A DNA stretch of 18,360 nt from Oxalobacteraceae bacterium. Its GTDB lineage: Bacteria > Pseudomonadota > Gammaproteobacteria > Burkholderiales > Burkholderiaceae_D. Under the pieces are notes generated by a model. That model was not told the DNA's origin, did not search any database, and saw only the letters and a list, made by a program, of their open reading frames with translations. The stretch lies in NCBI GenBank assembly GCA_003537575.1, contig DPRS01000064.1, forward strand, positions 791-19,150, in the 5' to 3' direction. Shown here in pieces: positions 6,487 through 13,882 of this stretch. Numbering within the stretch: the stretch's first letter is position 1; each line of letters begins with the position of its first letter. A program made the position numbers and the translations under genes.

Positions 6487-7242
6487 ATGCAATTCGATGT
6501 CGTCACGCTGTTTCCGGAAATGTTCACCGCCATCACGCAGTCCGGCATTACGCGGCGCGCTTTCGAGCAGGGCAAATGCGGTTTGTCGTTGTGGAATCCG
6601 CGCGATTTCACCACTGACAATTATCGGACTGTGGATGACCGGCCTTACGGCGGCGGTCCCGGCATGGTGATGCTGGCAAAACCCCTGGAAGCGGCGATCG
6701 ATGCCGCCAGGGCGCGTCAGCAAGCCTTGGCCCTGGCGCGGCCGCGAGTAATTTACATGTCGCCGCAGGGCAGGCAGTTGACGCATGAGCGCGTCATGCA
6801 GCTGACGGCGGAGCCGGGGCTGGTGCTGCTGTGCGGACGGTATGAAGCAGTGGACCAGCGCTTGCTGGACCGTTGCGTGGACGAAGAAATCAGTCTCGGC
6901 GATTTCGTGCTGTCGGGCGGCGAGTTGCCGGCGATGGCGCTGATGGACGCGGTGATCCGCCAGTTGCCGGGCGTGCTGCACGACGATGCCTCGGCGGTCG
7001 AGGACAGTTTCGTCAACGGCTTGCTGGATTATCCGCACTACACCCGCCCGGACGTGTATGAAGGCGTGGCGGTGCCGCCGGTTCTGCAGGGCGGGCACCA
7101 TGCCGAGATCGTCAAGTGGCGGCGCGAGCAGGCGCTGGCGGCGACTGCGGCCAAACGCCCGGACCTGATCGCCAGGGCGCGCGCGGCAGGTTTGCTGACG
7201 AAGGCAGATGAGAAATTTCTTGCGGGACAGCGTTTCTTGTAA
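6487..7242 (+). CDS. trmD: tRNA (guanine37-N1)-methyltransferase TrmD
   Basis: 251 residues. TrmD makes m1G37 next to the anticodon using S-adenosylmethionine and so prevents +1 frameshifting. The SPOUT trefoil-knot features are present: MSPQGRQLT (91-99), LLCGRYEAVDQR (114-125), SLGDFVLSGGELPAM (136-150), and the inter-domain DSFVNGLLDYPHYTRP (173-188). By alignment with E. coli TrmD, R158 and D173 correspond to catalytic R154 and D169. ATG at 6487 starts the conserved MQFDVVTLFPEMF. It follows rimM by 36 bp. Between it and rplS lies an unusual repeat cluster. Confidence 0.98.
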   Translation: MQFDVVTLFPEMFTAITQSGITRRAFEQGKCGLSLWNPRDFTTDNYRTVDDRPYGGGPGMVMLAKPLEAAIDAARARQQALALARPRVIYMSPQGRQLTHERVMQLTAEPGLVLLCGRYEAVDQRLLDRCVDEEISLGDFVLSGGELPAMALMDAVIRQLPGVLHDDASAVEDSFVNGLLDYPHYTRPDVYEGVAVPPVLQGGHHAEIVKWRREQALAATAAKRPDLIARARAAGLLTKADEKFLAGQRFL

Positions 7243-7247
7243 TTGTG

Positions 7248-7370
7248 GGACAGAGTTAAGCGAAGCGGTACTCTGTCCTCAACTGATTAAGATGAGCGGT
7301 ACTCTGTCCCCAACCGGATATAACTGATTAGAAGTTAGCAGTAGCAGTAAAGCGCGGATGTACTCTGTCC
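7248..7370. repeat. Cluster of GTACTCTGTCC repeats between trmD and rplS
   Basis: Three direct copies of (G)GTACTCTGTCC are present: GCGGTACTCTGTCC at 7265-7278 and 7296-7309, and GTACTCTGTCC at 7360-7370. An inverted copy GGACAGAGT (7248-7256) pairs with ACTCTGTCC (7270-7278) as a 9-bp stem with a 13-nt loop. AACTGATTA also recurs at 7281-7289 and 7322-7330. The cluster resembles the short GGGACAGAGTAC-type palindromic repeats found between genes in many proteobacteria, some linked to REP-associated tyrosine transposases. No transposase is nearby. In the message it could act as a hairpin separating trmD from the far more abundant rplS. Confidence 0.7.
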
Positions 7371-7452
7371 GCTTATTCAACCCCATCCTCTACCGGGTTT
7401 TGGTGGCAGCGGAAGCTGCCCGGCGCCGGCAAGATGGTTTCAGGAGCTAAAA

Positions 7453-7842
7453 ATGGACTTGATCCAGCAACTCGAACAAGAAGAGATTAACCGTCTCGGC
7501 AAGAACATCCCCGACTTCGCCCCTGGCGACACCGTCGTGGTCAGCGTCAACGTGGTCGAAGGCACCCGCAAGCGTGCCCAGGCTTACGAAGGCGTGGTCA
7601 TTTCGCGCCGCAACCGCGGCCTGAACTCGAACTTCATCGTCCGCAAGATTTCCTCGGGCGAAGGCGTTGAGCGTACCTTCCAGCTGTACTCCCCGCTGAT
7701 CGCTTCGATCGAAGTCAAGCGTCGCGGCGATGTGCGTCGCGCCAAGCTGTACTACCTGCGTGAGCGTTCCGGCAAGTCGGCACGTATCAAGGAAAAACTG
7801 CCGAACCGTCGTACCGCGGCAGCACAGGCCACTGCAGAGTAA
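7453..7842 (+). CDS. rplS: 50S ribosomal protein L19
   Basis: 129 residues with the L19 features: DLIQQLEQEEI at the start, IPDFAPGDTVVV, EGTRKRAQAYEGVVISRRN, RKISSGEGVERTFQLYSP and RRAKLYYLRERSGKSARIKE. L19 sits at the 30S-50S interface. A clear AGGAG (7442-7446) precedes the ATG by 6 nt, stronger than for the other genes of the operon, as expected for a highly made protein. The residues after about 116 are an Ala-rich tail. A strong terminator follows, ending the operon. Confidence 0.98.
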   Translation: MDLIQQLEQEEINRLGKNIPDFAPGDTVVVSVNVVEGTRKRAQAYEGVVISRRNRGLNSNFIVRKISSGEGVERTFQLYSPLIASIEVKRRGDVRRAKLYYLRERSGKSARIKEKLPNRRTAAAQATAE

Positions 7843-7864
7843 TCCGGCTTCGTGGCATGAGAAG

Positions 7865-7888
7865 AGGGCACCCCAGGGTGCCCTTTTT
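7865..7888 (+). terminator. Rho-independent terminator after rplS
   Basis: AGGGCACC (7865-7872) pairs with GGTGCCCT (7877-7884) around a 4-nt loop CCAG, followed directly by TTTTT. It lies 22 bp after the rplS stop and closes the rpsP operon. Confidence 0.93.
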
Positions 7889-7975
7889 GCATCCTGCGTC
7901 CGCTGCCGCGCGGCGGATGGCGTCTGCAAGCCTCCCTTGTTGCTGACCTGGCCGGCATGAATTCCCGTCATCCTC

Positions 7976-7981
7976 TACAAT
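7976..7981 (+). promoter_or_regulatory. Possible -10 element of the Nudix gene promoter
   Basis: TACAAT (5 of 6 to consensus) lies 22 bp before the proposed ATG and after the rplS terminator, where a new promoter is expected. No good -35 hexamer lies at the right distance, so this is tentative. Confidence 0.3.
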
Positions 7982-8003
7982 CGGGGCTGGACTGCATGCA
8001 ATA

Positions 8004-8738
8004 ATGTGCCGGGGCTATTCCTCGATTCACTCCCAGGCGCGCCTGCAGATGTTGACTGGACAGGGAACCGTTTTGCCGAAGTTGATTCTTGATCCGCGCG
8101 AAGTGGCGATCGATGCGATTGCCGGTGAAGCCGCGCTTGCCGCCGAGCGCTTGCGTCCCGAGTGGCTGCGCGAGCGCTTTGCTGCTCCTCCCGTGTGGAT
8201 GCCGGAAAATACCGACGAACATCGTCTGCGAGCCACCGAGTCGCCGTTCACTCCCGCTTCCGTGCTGATGCCCATCGTTTTGCGGGAAACCGGTCCCACC
8301 CTGTTATTGACACAGCGTACCGCCCATTTGCATGACCATGCCGGCCAGGTCAGCCTGCCGGGCGGACGTTTCGAGGCGAGCGACAGCTCGGCGATCGATA
8401 CCGCCTTGCGCGAAACCGAAGAGGAAGTCGGCCTGCATCGCCGCCATGTCGAGGTGATGGGCACCTTGCCGGACTACCTGACCGTCACTGGCTACCGCGT
8501 CACGCCAGTGGTGTCGCTGGTGCAGCCGCCCTTCGACTTGCGCGCCGACCCGTTCGAAGTGGCAGAGATTTTCGAAGTGCCGATGAGCTATCTGATGGAT
8601 GGTCACAACCATCAACGCCGCGGCGTTGATTTTCCCGGCGGCCGGCGCATTTTTTACGCCATGCCGTATGAGCGGTTTTTCATCTGGGGTGCGACTGCCG
8701 CCATGCTGCGCAACCTATACCATTTCCTGCGAGCTTGA
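8004..8738 (+). CDS. Nudix hydrolase, CoA pyrophosphatase type (NudL-like)
   Basis: 244 residues from the first ATG. The core (about 85-230) has the CoA-pyrophosphatase motif LLTQRTAHLHDHAGQVSLPG followed by the Nudix box at 120-144 (GGRFEASD, then ALRETEEEVGL). The box has D127 and an 8-residue gap before R136-E137, the same variant that E. coli NudL shows; E137, E140 and E141 are the usual metal ligands. The family cleaves CoA or acyl-CoA into 4'-phosphopantetheine and 3',5'-ADP, or clears related damaged nucleotides. The start is uncertain: ATG 8004, ATG 8049 and TTG 8073 (with CAGGGA upstream at 8061) are all possible, and the first ~20 residues look poorly conserved. The CobD-like gene follows by 64 bp. 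Confidence 0.88.
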   Translation: MCRGYSSIHSQARLQMLTGQGTVLPKLILDPREVAIDAIAGEAALAAERLRPEWLRERFAAPPVWMPENTDEHRLRATESPFTPASVLMPIVLRETGPTLLLTQRTAHLHDHAGQVSLPGGRFEASDSSAIDTALRETEEEVGLHRRHVEVMGTLPDYLTVTGYRVTPVVSLVQPPFDLRADPFEVAEIFEVPMSYLMDGHNHQRRGVDFPGGRRIFYAMPYERFFIWGATAAMLRNLYHFLRA

Positions 8739-8802
8739 GTTTGATTAAGATCGCGTGCTGCGTTATCGTATCGGGATATTAAGCTCCAGTGAAAGCTGCC
8801 TG

Positions 8803-9759
8803 ATGACCTTTTTTGCCATCCTTCTTGTCCTGCTGATCGAACAAGTCCAGCCGCTGCGCGCCGACAATCCGGTCCATGCCTTCTTGCGCACGCTGGCCAG
8901 CCGCATGGAAACGCGCTTCAATGCCGGTCAGGCGCAGCACGGCCGGGTAGCGTGGCTTGCCACCATGGCTGCCGTGATGGTGCCGACCGCGCTGGTGTAC
9001 TGGTTGTGCACCAGCATCGGCTTTCTGGCAGTGTTTGCCTGGACCGCCCTGATCGCCTACCTCACCCTGGGATTCCGGCATTACAGCCATTACTTCACCT
9101 CGATCCAGATTGCGCTCAGCGCCGGCGATGAGGAAAGCGCGCGCAGCCTGCTGGCCGAATGGACCGGGGAAGACACCTCGACCCTGGATAGCAGCGAGTT
9201 GTCGCGCATCGCGGTGGAAACGGCGCTGGTGACCGCTCATCGCAATGTCTTCGGCGTGTTTTTCTGGCTGCTCCTGCCGGCGGGGCCGGCGTTCGCGGTG
9301 ATGTACCGTGTCGCCGAATACCTGGCGCGCGCCTGGAACGAGCCGGATCACCTGAAAAACGAAGCCTTCGGCCGCTTCGCCATGCGTGCCTTCTACTGGA
9401 TAGACTGGCTTCCTTCGCGCCTGACGGCGATTGCTTTTGCCGTGGTCGGCAATTTCGAGGATGCCATCTATGCCTGGCGTAATTTTGCCTATCGCTGGTC
9501 GGACGAGGCCATCGGCGTCATCCTGTCAGCCGGTGGCGGCGCGCTGGGCGTGCGCCTGGGCACCCCAGCCGTGGCAGCCGCCAGCGTCCTGCCGGCCGAT
9601 GCCTCGCTGGTGGATACGGCGACCGTCGAAACCGAAGGTCCGCCCGGCGATGCGCCGCAGCCGCGTACCCTGCAAAGCACGGTAGGCCTGGTATGGCGTG
9701 CATTACTGCTGTGGATGCTGATGTTGCTGTTGATTTCGATTGCACTCTGGGTCGGGTAA
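8803..9759 (+). CDS. CobD/CbiB-family integral membrane protein
   Basis: 318 residues from the ATG at 8803 (MTFFAILLVLLIEQVQPLRA), the start expected for this family; an in-frame GTG at 8755 would add 16 unlikely residues. Hydrophobic segments lie near 1-13, 48-95, 150-175 and at the C-terminus (WRALLLWMLMLLLISIAL). Features such as PLRADNPV, VTAHRNVFGVFFWLLLPAGPAFAVMYRVAEYL and RLTAIAFAVVGNFEDA fit the CobD/CbiB (adenosylcobinamide-phosphate synthase) fold. No other cobalamin gene is present, and betaproteobacteria carry a branch of this family away from cob operons, so a role in B12 synthesis is doubtful. It could equally be an AmpE-like relative. Confidence 0.75.
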   Translation: MTFFAILLVLLIEQVQPLRADNPVHAFLRTLASRMETRFNAGQAQHGRVAWLATMAAVMVPTALVYWLCTSIGFLAVFAWTALIAYLTLGFRHYSHYFTSIQIALSAGDEESARSLLAEWTGEDTSTLDSSELSRIAVETALVTAHRNVFGVFFWLLLPAGPAFAVMYRVAEYLARAWNEPDHLKNEAFGRFAMRAFYWIDWLPSRLTAIAFAVVGNFEDAIYAWRNFAYRWSDEAIGVILSAGGGALGVRLGTPAVAAASVLPADASLVDTATVETEGPPGDAPQPRTLQSTVGLVWRALLLWMLMLLLISIALWVG

Positions 9760-9798
9760 CACGATAGAATAATTTCATATTGTGGTATGTCATGTCAT

Positions 9799-9810
9799 TG
9801 CTTGCAAGCA
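9799..9810. promoter_or_regulatory. 12-bp perfect palindrome, possible operator
   Basis: TGCTTGCAAGCA equals its own reverse complement and lies five bases before TATAAT, where a dimeric regulator would block or replace -35 contacts. The regulator is unknown; only the palindrome and its position are seen. Confidence 0.35.
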
Positions 9811-9815
9811 TGGGA

Positions 9816-9821
9816 TATAAT
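9816..9821 (+). promoter_or_regulatory. -10 element TATAAT upstream of the DUF3579 gene
   Basis: A perfect TATAAT with no good -35 (TGTCAT at 17 bp spacing is poor). A start near 9828 would leave about 68 nt of leader before the ATG at 9896 and would exclude the in-frame GTG at 9827 as the start codon. A perfect 12-bp palindrome (TGCTTGCAAGCA, 9799-9810) lies in the spacer. Confidence 0.5.
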
Positions 9822-9895
9822 ACTCAGTGGCTAAGGACTGCCGACTTACTTGCGACAGGCCTCCACCTGAACCCGCTAACAGACGAGTCGCCCGC

Positions 9896-10234
9896 ATGGC
9901 TGACAATGCCAACAAACACAAAGAAGCAAACGAGTTTATTATCCAGGGCGTTACCAGCAACGGCAGGCCTTTTCGTCCCAGCGACTGGGCCGAACGCTTG
10001 TGCGGCGTCATGTCCGCCTTTGGCGGAGGTGGCATGCGTATGCCGAATGCGCACTTGCGTTATTCCCCCTATGTCCGTCCTACCTTGCTGGAAGGGATCA
10101 AGTCTGTGGTTGTCAGCGAAGAGCTGCGCAAGATCGAGCCGATGGCATATCACTTTGTCCTGAACTTTGCCAAGGACAACGATCTGCGCGTGGTGGACGC
10201 CTGCCTGCTGCCGGAGCCTGACGAGCGCACTTGA
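9896..10234 (+). CDS. DUF3579 family protein
   Basis: 112 residues starting MADNANKHKEANEFIIQGV. It carries the DUF3579 pattern: EFIIQGVT, GRPFRPSDWAERLCGVMSAF, YSPYVRPTLLEGIKSVVV, LEP/IEPMAYHFVLNFAKDN and ACLLPEP. The family is restricted largely to betaproteobacteria and some gammaproteobacteria; function unknown. The protein is soluble, with no signal or membrane segment. I chose ATG 9896 because the conserved part begins right after it and because the likely promoter places the transcript start near the upstream GTG at 9827. The ribosome site is weak. It stands alone, with no clear terminator in the 166-bp gap that follows. Confidence 0.85.
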   Translation: MADNANKHKEANEFIIQGVTSNGRPFRPSDWAERLCGVMSAFGGGGMRMPNAHLRYSPYVRPTLLEGIKSVVVSEELRKIEPMAYHFVLNFAKDNDLRVVDACLLPEPDERT

Positions 10235-10400
10235 TTTGCAATTGTTGCCGGCTTTATCCATCTTGCCACACTACGCTTCCCATCTTCCCTCCTTTGCTTT
10301 CTTTGCGGCATTAAATCAGTTACCCTAGCTCGGCATGCATAGGGCTGTGTTGCCGTGCCTTTTGCGCTTTTAACTGGATTGCAGCAAAAAAGTCGAGCTT

Positions 10401-13283
10401 ATGGCCATGGCAGAGCCAGTTACCCCCCAACGTCCTTTGACCGTCGTACCCATTTCCGCGCTGTTGACCCTGGCCGTGGGCCTGGCAGCCGCGCTATCGC
10501 TGTTCCTGGTTTTGCGCGGCCTCGAATACAAGGCGCAGATGACGGATTTCAGCCAGCAGGCAAGCATCCGAGCCATGCGCCTGGAGCAGGGGCTGGGCGA
10601 AGCAGTCAATTCCCTGGTCATTCTCAACCAGCTATTCGTGGTCAATGAAACGGTCAGCCGCGAACAGTTCCGGGTGTTTACCCAGCCCCTGCTGCAGCGC
10701 CACCCCTACATCCAGGCCTTCAACTTTCACCGCATCGTGAGCGCGGGCGAGCGCTCGGCCTATGAGGCGGAAATCCGCCGGCAATTTCCCGGCTTTTCGC
10801 TGACCGAGCTGGCTGCCGGCAAGCCGATTGTGGCACCCGAGAAGGAACGTTACATCGTTGTCGATTACCTGGAGCCAATGCGGGGGAATGAGGCGGCATT
10901 CGGGCTGAATGTCAGCGGTCATGCCAATCTGGTGGGCGTCATGCAGCAGGCGGCCGACACCGGGCGGCCTGCCGCCTCGGCGCTGCTGCAGCTGGCGCAG
11001 GGTAAGGGCGATGCCCGGCTCGGCTTCGAGGTGGTCATGCCGGTGTATCGCAAAGGCGCGGCGCTGGACGACGTGCGCTCGCGGCGCGCGGCATGGATCG
11101 GCGATACCGCGGTGATATTCAGCGCCAGGAACCTGATTGAGAAGGCGCTCGGCGGCGATTTGCTGGAGGGCGATAGCCCGGATATCAGCATCTATGCCGC
11201 CGCCATGGCGGATGAATCGCAACTGGCATTTCGCAAGGGCAGGGCGCCAGCCGCCGCGGAAGCGGAAAAAGGAGTGATGCGCTGGCTGTTGCCGCCGCGG
11301 ATCGAACCCGTCGGCCATAATTTCCTGGTCGCTGGCAAGCCATGGCACATGGTGGTCTCGCCTTCTTCGGAGCAGCAGCCGGTTGTCGGGCAATACGGCT
11401 CCGTTTATGTGCTGGTCGGCGGCATTCTGTTCAGCTTCCTGGGCGCCGCCTATCTTCATGCGCTGGTGACGCGCGAGCAGCGGGTGCGCCGGCTGGTTGA
11501 CGAGCGCACGCATGAGGCGCACCTTGCCAACCGCTTGCTCCGCGAAGACATCGCCGCCCGCGAGCGCATCGAGAAAGACCTGGAGCTGCGCAACCGCGCC
11601 ATCGAAGCCAGTCCGAACGCCATCCTCATCATCAGCGCCGAGCCACCCAGCTATCCGATCGAGTACGTCAATCCGGCTTTCGAGCGCATGACCGGCTATG
11701 CGGAAGAGGAAGTTCTCGGGCGCGGCATGCGCCTGCTGATGGGTAGCGACAGCAAGCAGCCGGGCATCGCCGAATTCAAGGCCGCCACGATCGAGCAGCG
11801 CCCCGGCCACGCGGTCATGCGCAGCTACCGCAAGGATGGCACGATGTTCTGGAACGATTTGTACACTTCGCCGGTGCGCGACGCCACCGGCAAGGTGACG
11901 CACTTCGTCGCGGCGCAGTACGACATCACGGAAATGAAGCGCTACGAGACCGAACTGGAGCTCCGCGCCAACCAGGATACCGTGACCGGGCTGGCCAACC
12001 GCAACCTGCTGCGCGACCGCCTGGGACAGGCGCTGGCCTTCGCGGCGCGCTACATGCACCCGGTGTGGGTAGTGCACCTCGACCTGGACCGCTTCAAGTT
12101 CATCAATGACACGCTGGGCCTGTCGGCCGGCGACCAGTTGCTGGGGCAGGTCGCCACGCGTCTGCAGGCATGCGTGCGCGATACCGATACGGTGGCGCGC
12201 CTGGCCGCCGACGAATTCGTGCTGGTTCTGCCTGAACGCAGCAATGAAAGCGCTGCCATCCATACCATGCAGCGCATCATGGAAGCGGTGGCCAAGCCGT
12301 ACACCATCGAAGGCCATGAATTCTTCATGACCACCAGCGCCGGCATGGCGGTATATCCCAGCGACGGCGAGGATGCCGACACGCTGATGAAACATGCCGA
12401 TATCGCCATGTACCGCGCCAAGGAAACCGGCCGCAACAATTACCAGTTCTATACACCCGCCATGAACGAGCGCGCGCTGGAGCGGCTGCGCCTCGAGGGG
12501 GATTTGCGCCTGGCGCTGGAGCACCGGCAGTTCGAGCTACATTACCAGCCGCAGGTCGACCTGCACACCGGCAGGATCCAGGGCATGGAAGCGCTGGTGC
12601 GCTGGCAGCACCCGGCTTTCGGCATGGTGGCGCCGGGGCGCTTCATCGGCCTGGCCGAGGAAACCGGCCTGATCGTGCCGCTCGGCGCCTGGGTGATTCG
12701 CACCGCCTGCCTGCAAGCCAAGGCCTGGCAGGATGCCGGCCTGGGCGAGCTGACGGTAGCGGTGAACCTGTCGGCGCGCCAGTTCGAACAGAAAGACCTG
12801 GTCAAGTCGATTGCCAATGTCCTGCAGGAATGCGGCCTGGCGCCGCACTGCCTGGAAATCGAACTCACCGAAAGCATGATCATGACGGATGTCGAGCATG
12901 CCATCGGCATTCTGCGCGACCTCGCGGGGCTGGGGGTGCAGATCTCGATCGATGATTTCGGCACCGGGTACTCCAGCCTGGCGTACCTGAAGCGCTTGCC
13001 GATCGACGTGCTGAAAATTGATCAGTCCTTCGTGCGCGACATCAGCATTGACCCTGACGATGCGGCGATCGTCGCCACCATCATTTCACTGGCGCACAGT
13101 CTGCGCCTGCAGGTGATCGCCGAAGGGGTGGAGACGGCCGAGCAACTGGAATTCCTGCGCAACCATGGGTGCGATGCGATGCAGGGGTATTACTTCAGCA
13201 AGCCGGTGGCGGCGGAGCGGTTTGAGGAGATGCTGCGAGAGGGGCGAATTTACAGTAGCGAGGCGCGAACGGAGGGTGACTGA
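10401..13283 (+). CDS. Membrane c-di-GMP protein: CHASE-like sensor, PAS, degenerate GGDEF, EAL
   Basis: 960 residues. A first membrane helix (about 17-40), a periplasmic region to about 330 resembling a CHASE domain (YIQAFNFHRIVSAGERSAYE, RQFPGF, YIVVDYLEP), a second helix (335-356), a short coiled coil, a PAS/PAC domain (about 396-515), GGDEF (about 520-675) and EAL (about 690-940). The GGDEF signature is A602-A603-D604-E605-F606, with both glycines lost, so cyclase activity is doubtful. The I-site RDTD (593-596) is kept at the right distance. The EAL domain has E730-A731-L732, ELTES, D851-D852-F853-G854-T855-G856, K872-I873-D874 and E908-G-V-E-T, all expected for an active c-di-GMP phosphodiesterase. 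The ATG at 10401 (or 10407) has only a weak ribosome site. It lies before the pilus operon, but a 182-bp gap separates them. Confidence 0.93.
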   Translation: MAMAEPVTPQRPLTVVPISALLTLAVGLAAALSLFLVLRGLEYKAQMTDFSQQASIRAMRLEQGLGEAVNSLVILNQLFVVNETVSREQFRVFTQPLLQRHPYIQAFNFHRIVSAGERSAYEAEIRRQFPGFSLTELAAGKPIVAPEKERYIVVDYLEPMRGNEAAFGLNVSGHANLVGVMQQAADTGRPAASALLQLAQGKGDARLGFEVVMPVYRKGAALDDVRSRRAAWIGDTAVIFSARNLIEKALGGDLLEGDSPDISIYAAAMADESQLAFRKGRAPAAAEAEKGVMRWLLPPRIEPVGHNFLVAGKPWHMVVSPSSEQQPVVGQYGSVYVLVGGILFSFLGAAYLHALVTREQRVRRLVDERTHEAHLANRLLREDIAARERIEKDLELRNRAIEASPNAILIISAEPPSYPIEYVNPAFERMTGYAEEEVLGRGMRLLMGSDSKQPGIAEFKAATIEQRPGHAVMRSYRKDGTMFWNDLYTSPVRDATGKVTHFVAAQYDITEMKRYETELELRANQDTVTGLANRNLLRDRLGQALAFAARYMHPVWVVHLDLDRFKFINDTLGLSAGDQLLGQVATRLQACVRDTDTVARLAADEFVLVLPERSNESAAIHTMQRIMEAVAKPYTIEGHEFFMTTSAGMAVYPSDGEDADTLMKHADIAMYRAKETGRNNYQFYTPAMNERALERLRLEGDLRLALEHRQFELHYQPQVDLHTGRIQGMEALVRWQHPAFGMVAPGRFIGLAEETGLIVPLGAWVIRTACLQAKAWQDAGLGELTVAVNLSARQFEQKDLVKSIANVLQECGLAPHCLEIELTESMIMTDVEHAIGILRDLAGLGVQISIDDFGTGYSSLAYLKRLPIDVLKIDQSFVRDISIDPDDAAIVATIISLAHSLRLQVIAEGVETAEQLEFLRNHGCDAMQGYYFSKPVAAERFEEMLREGRIYSSEARTEGD

Positions 13284-13411
13284 AGGACCATATCGCTGCT
13301 GCATTTATATCAAATATGTTAATAATTTGTTGTTTGGCAATCTTGAACTGCCACTGTGGTGAGTTTTTCACGCCGTTAATCCTTTAAAGCTCGCCATTTG
13401 TCTGTTAGAAA

Positions 13412-13439
13412 TTGTGCTTTAAAGAAATTTGCTTAATAT
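13412..13439 (+). promoter_or_regulatory. Possible sigma-70 promoter of the pilin operon
   Basis: TTGTGC (13412-13417), a 16-bp spacer, then TAATAT (13434-13439). Transcription would begin about 20 nt before the pilE-like ATG, leaving room for the AGGGAG ribosome site. The 13284-13465 gap is AT-rich compared with its surroundings. I did not see a good sigma-54 site there. Confidence 0.4.
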
Positions 13440-13465
13440 CCAAATAACGCCAAAGGGAGTAGTTC

Positions 13466-13882
13466 ATGAGCAAGAAAAAGATAAATGCCGGTTTTACCTT
13501 GATCGAATTAATGGTTACTGTGGCGATCGTTTCGATTTTGGCCGCTGTTGCGTTGCCAGCCTATACCAACTATGTCACGCGAGGAAAAATCCCTCAAGCG
13601 ACAAGCAACCTGGCCAGTATGCGTGTCAAGCTGGAACAGCGTTTTCAGGACGTCCGCACTTATGAAGGGGGCTGCGCAATTCCGCCCGATGACAACTTCA
13701 CCTACTCCTGTCCCACGCTGAACGCGACTGAATTCGTGGTGAAAGCCGAGGGAATCGGCAGCATGAGCGATTTTACCTACACCCTCAATCAGAACAATGA
13801 AAAGAAAACGACTGAAGTGCCGACAGGCTGGGGGACGGCGCCGATCAATTGCTGGGTGACCAAGAAGGGCGGCGTATGTTAA
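13466..13882 (+). CDS. pilE: Type IV pilin-like protein, PilE family
   Basis: 138-residue prepilin. A short basic leader (MSKKKINAG) ends in the prepilin peptidase site G9/F10, followed by FTLIELMVTVAIVSILAAVA with Glu at +5. The globular part has Cys70, Cys82, Cys129 and Cys138, enough for two disulphides; the last residue is Cys, as in many PilE-type minor pilins. A good AAGGGAG ribosome site lies 7 nt before the ATG. It overlaps fimT by 7 nt, so it belongs to the minor-pilin operon and is more likely a minor pilin (PilE) than the major subunit PilA. In P. aeruginosa pilE is at the end of this operon; here a pilE-like gene is first. Confidence 0.85.
   Translation: MSKKKINAGFTLIELMVTVAIVSILAAVALPAYTNYVTRGKIPQATSNLASMRVKLEQRFQDVRTYEGGCAIPPDDNFTYSCPTLNATEFVVKAEGIGSMSDFTYTLNQNNEKKTTEVPTGWGTAPINCWVTKKGGVC

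Noticed and set aside
5644..7101. 485-codon minus-strand frame across rpsP, rimM and trmD
   Set aside because: It spans three well-conserved genes and their boundaries; no family motif.
7248..7278. GGACAGAGT/ACTCTGTCC hairpin as a rho-independent terminator of trmD
   Set aside because: No T-run follows and the loop is long; better read as part of the repeat cluster.
10632..12524. 630-codon open frame on the minus strand across the c-di-GMP protein gene
   Set aside because: Same codon-bias effect; the plus strand encodes clear PAS, GGDEF and EAL motifs.
13334..13354. Sigma-54 promoter before the pilin operon (TTGGCAATCTTGAACTGCC)
   Set aside because: The distance between GG and GC is 12, not the required 10.
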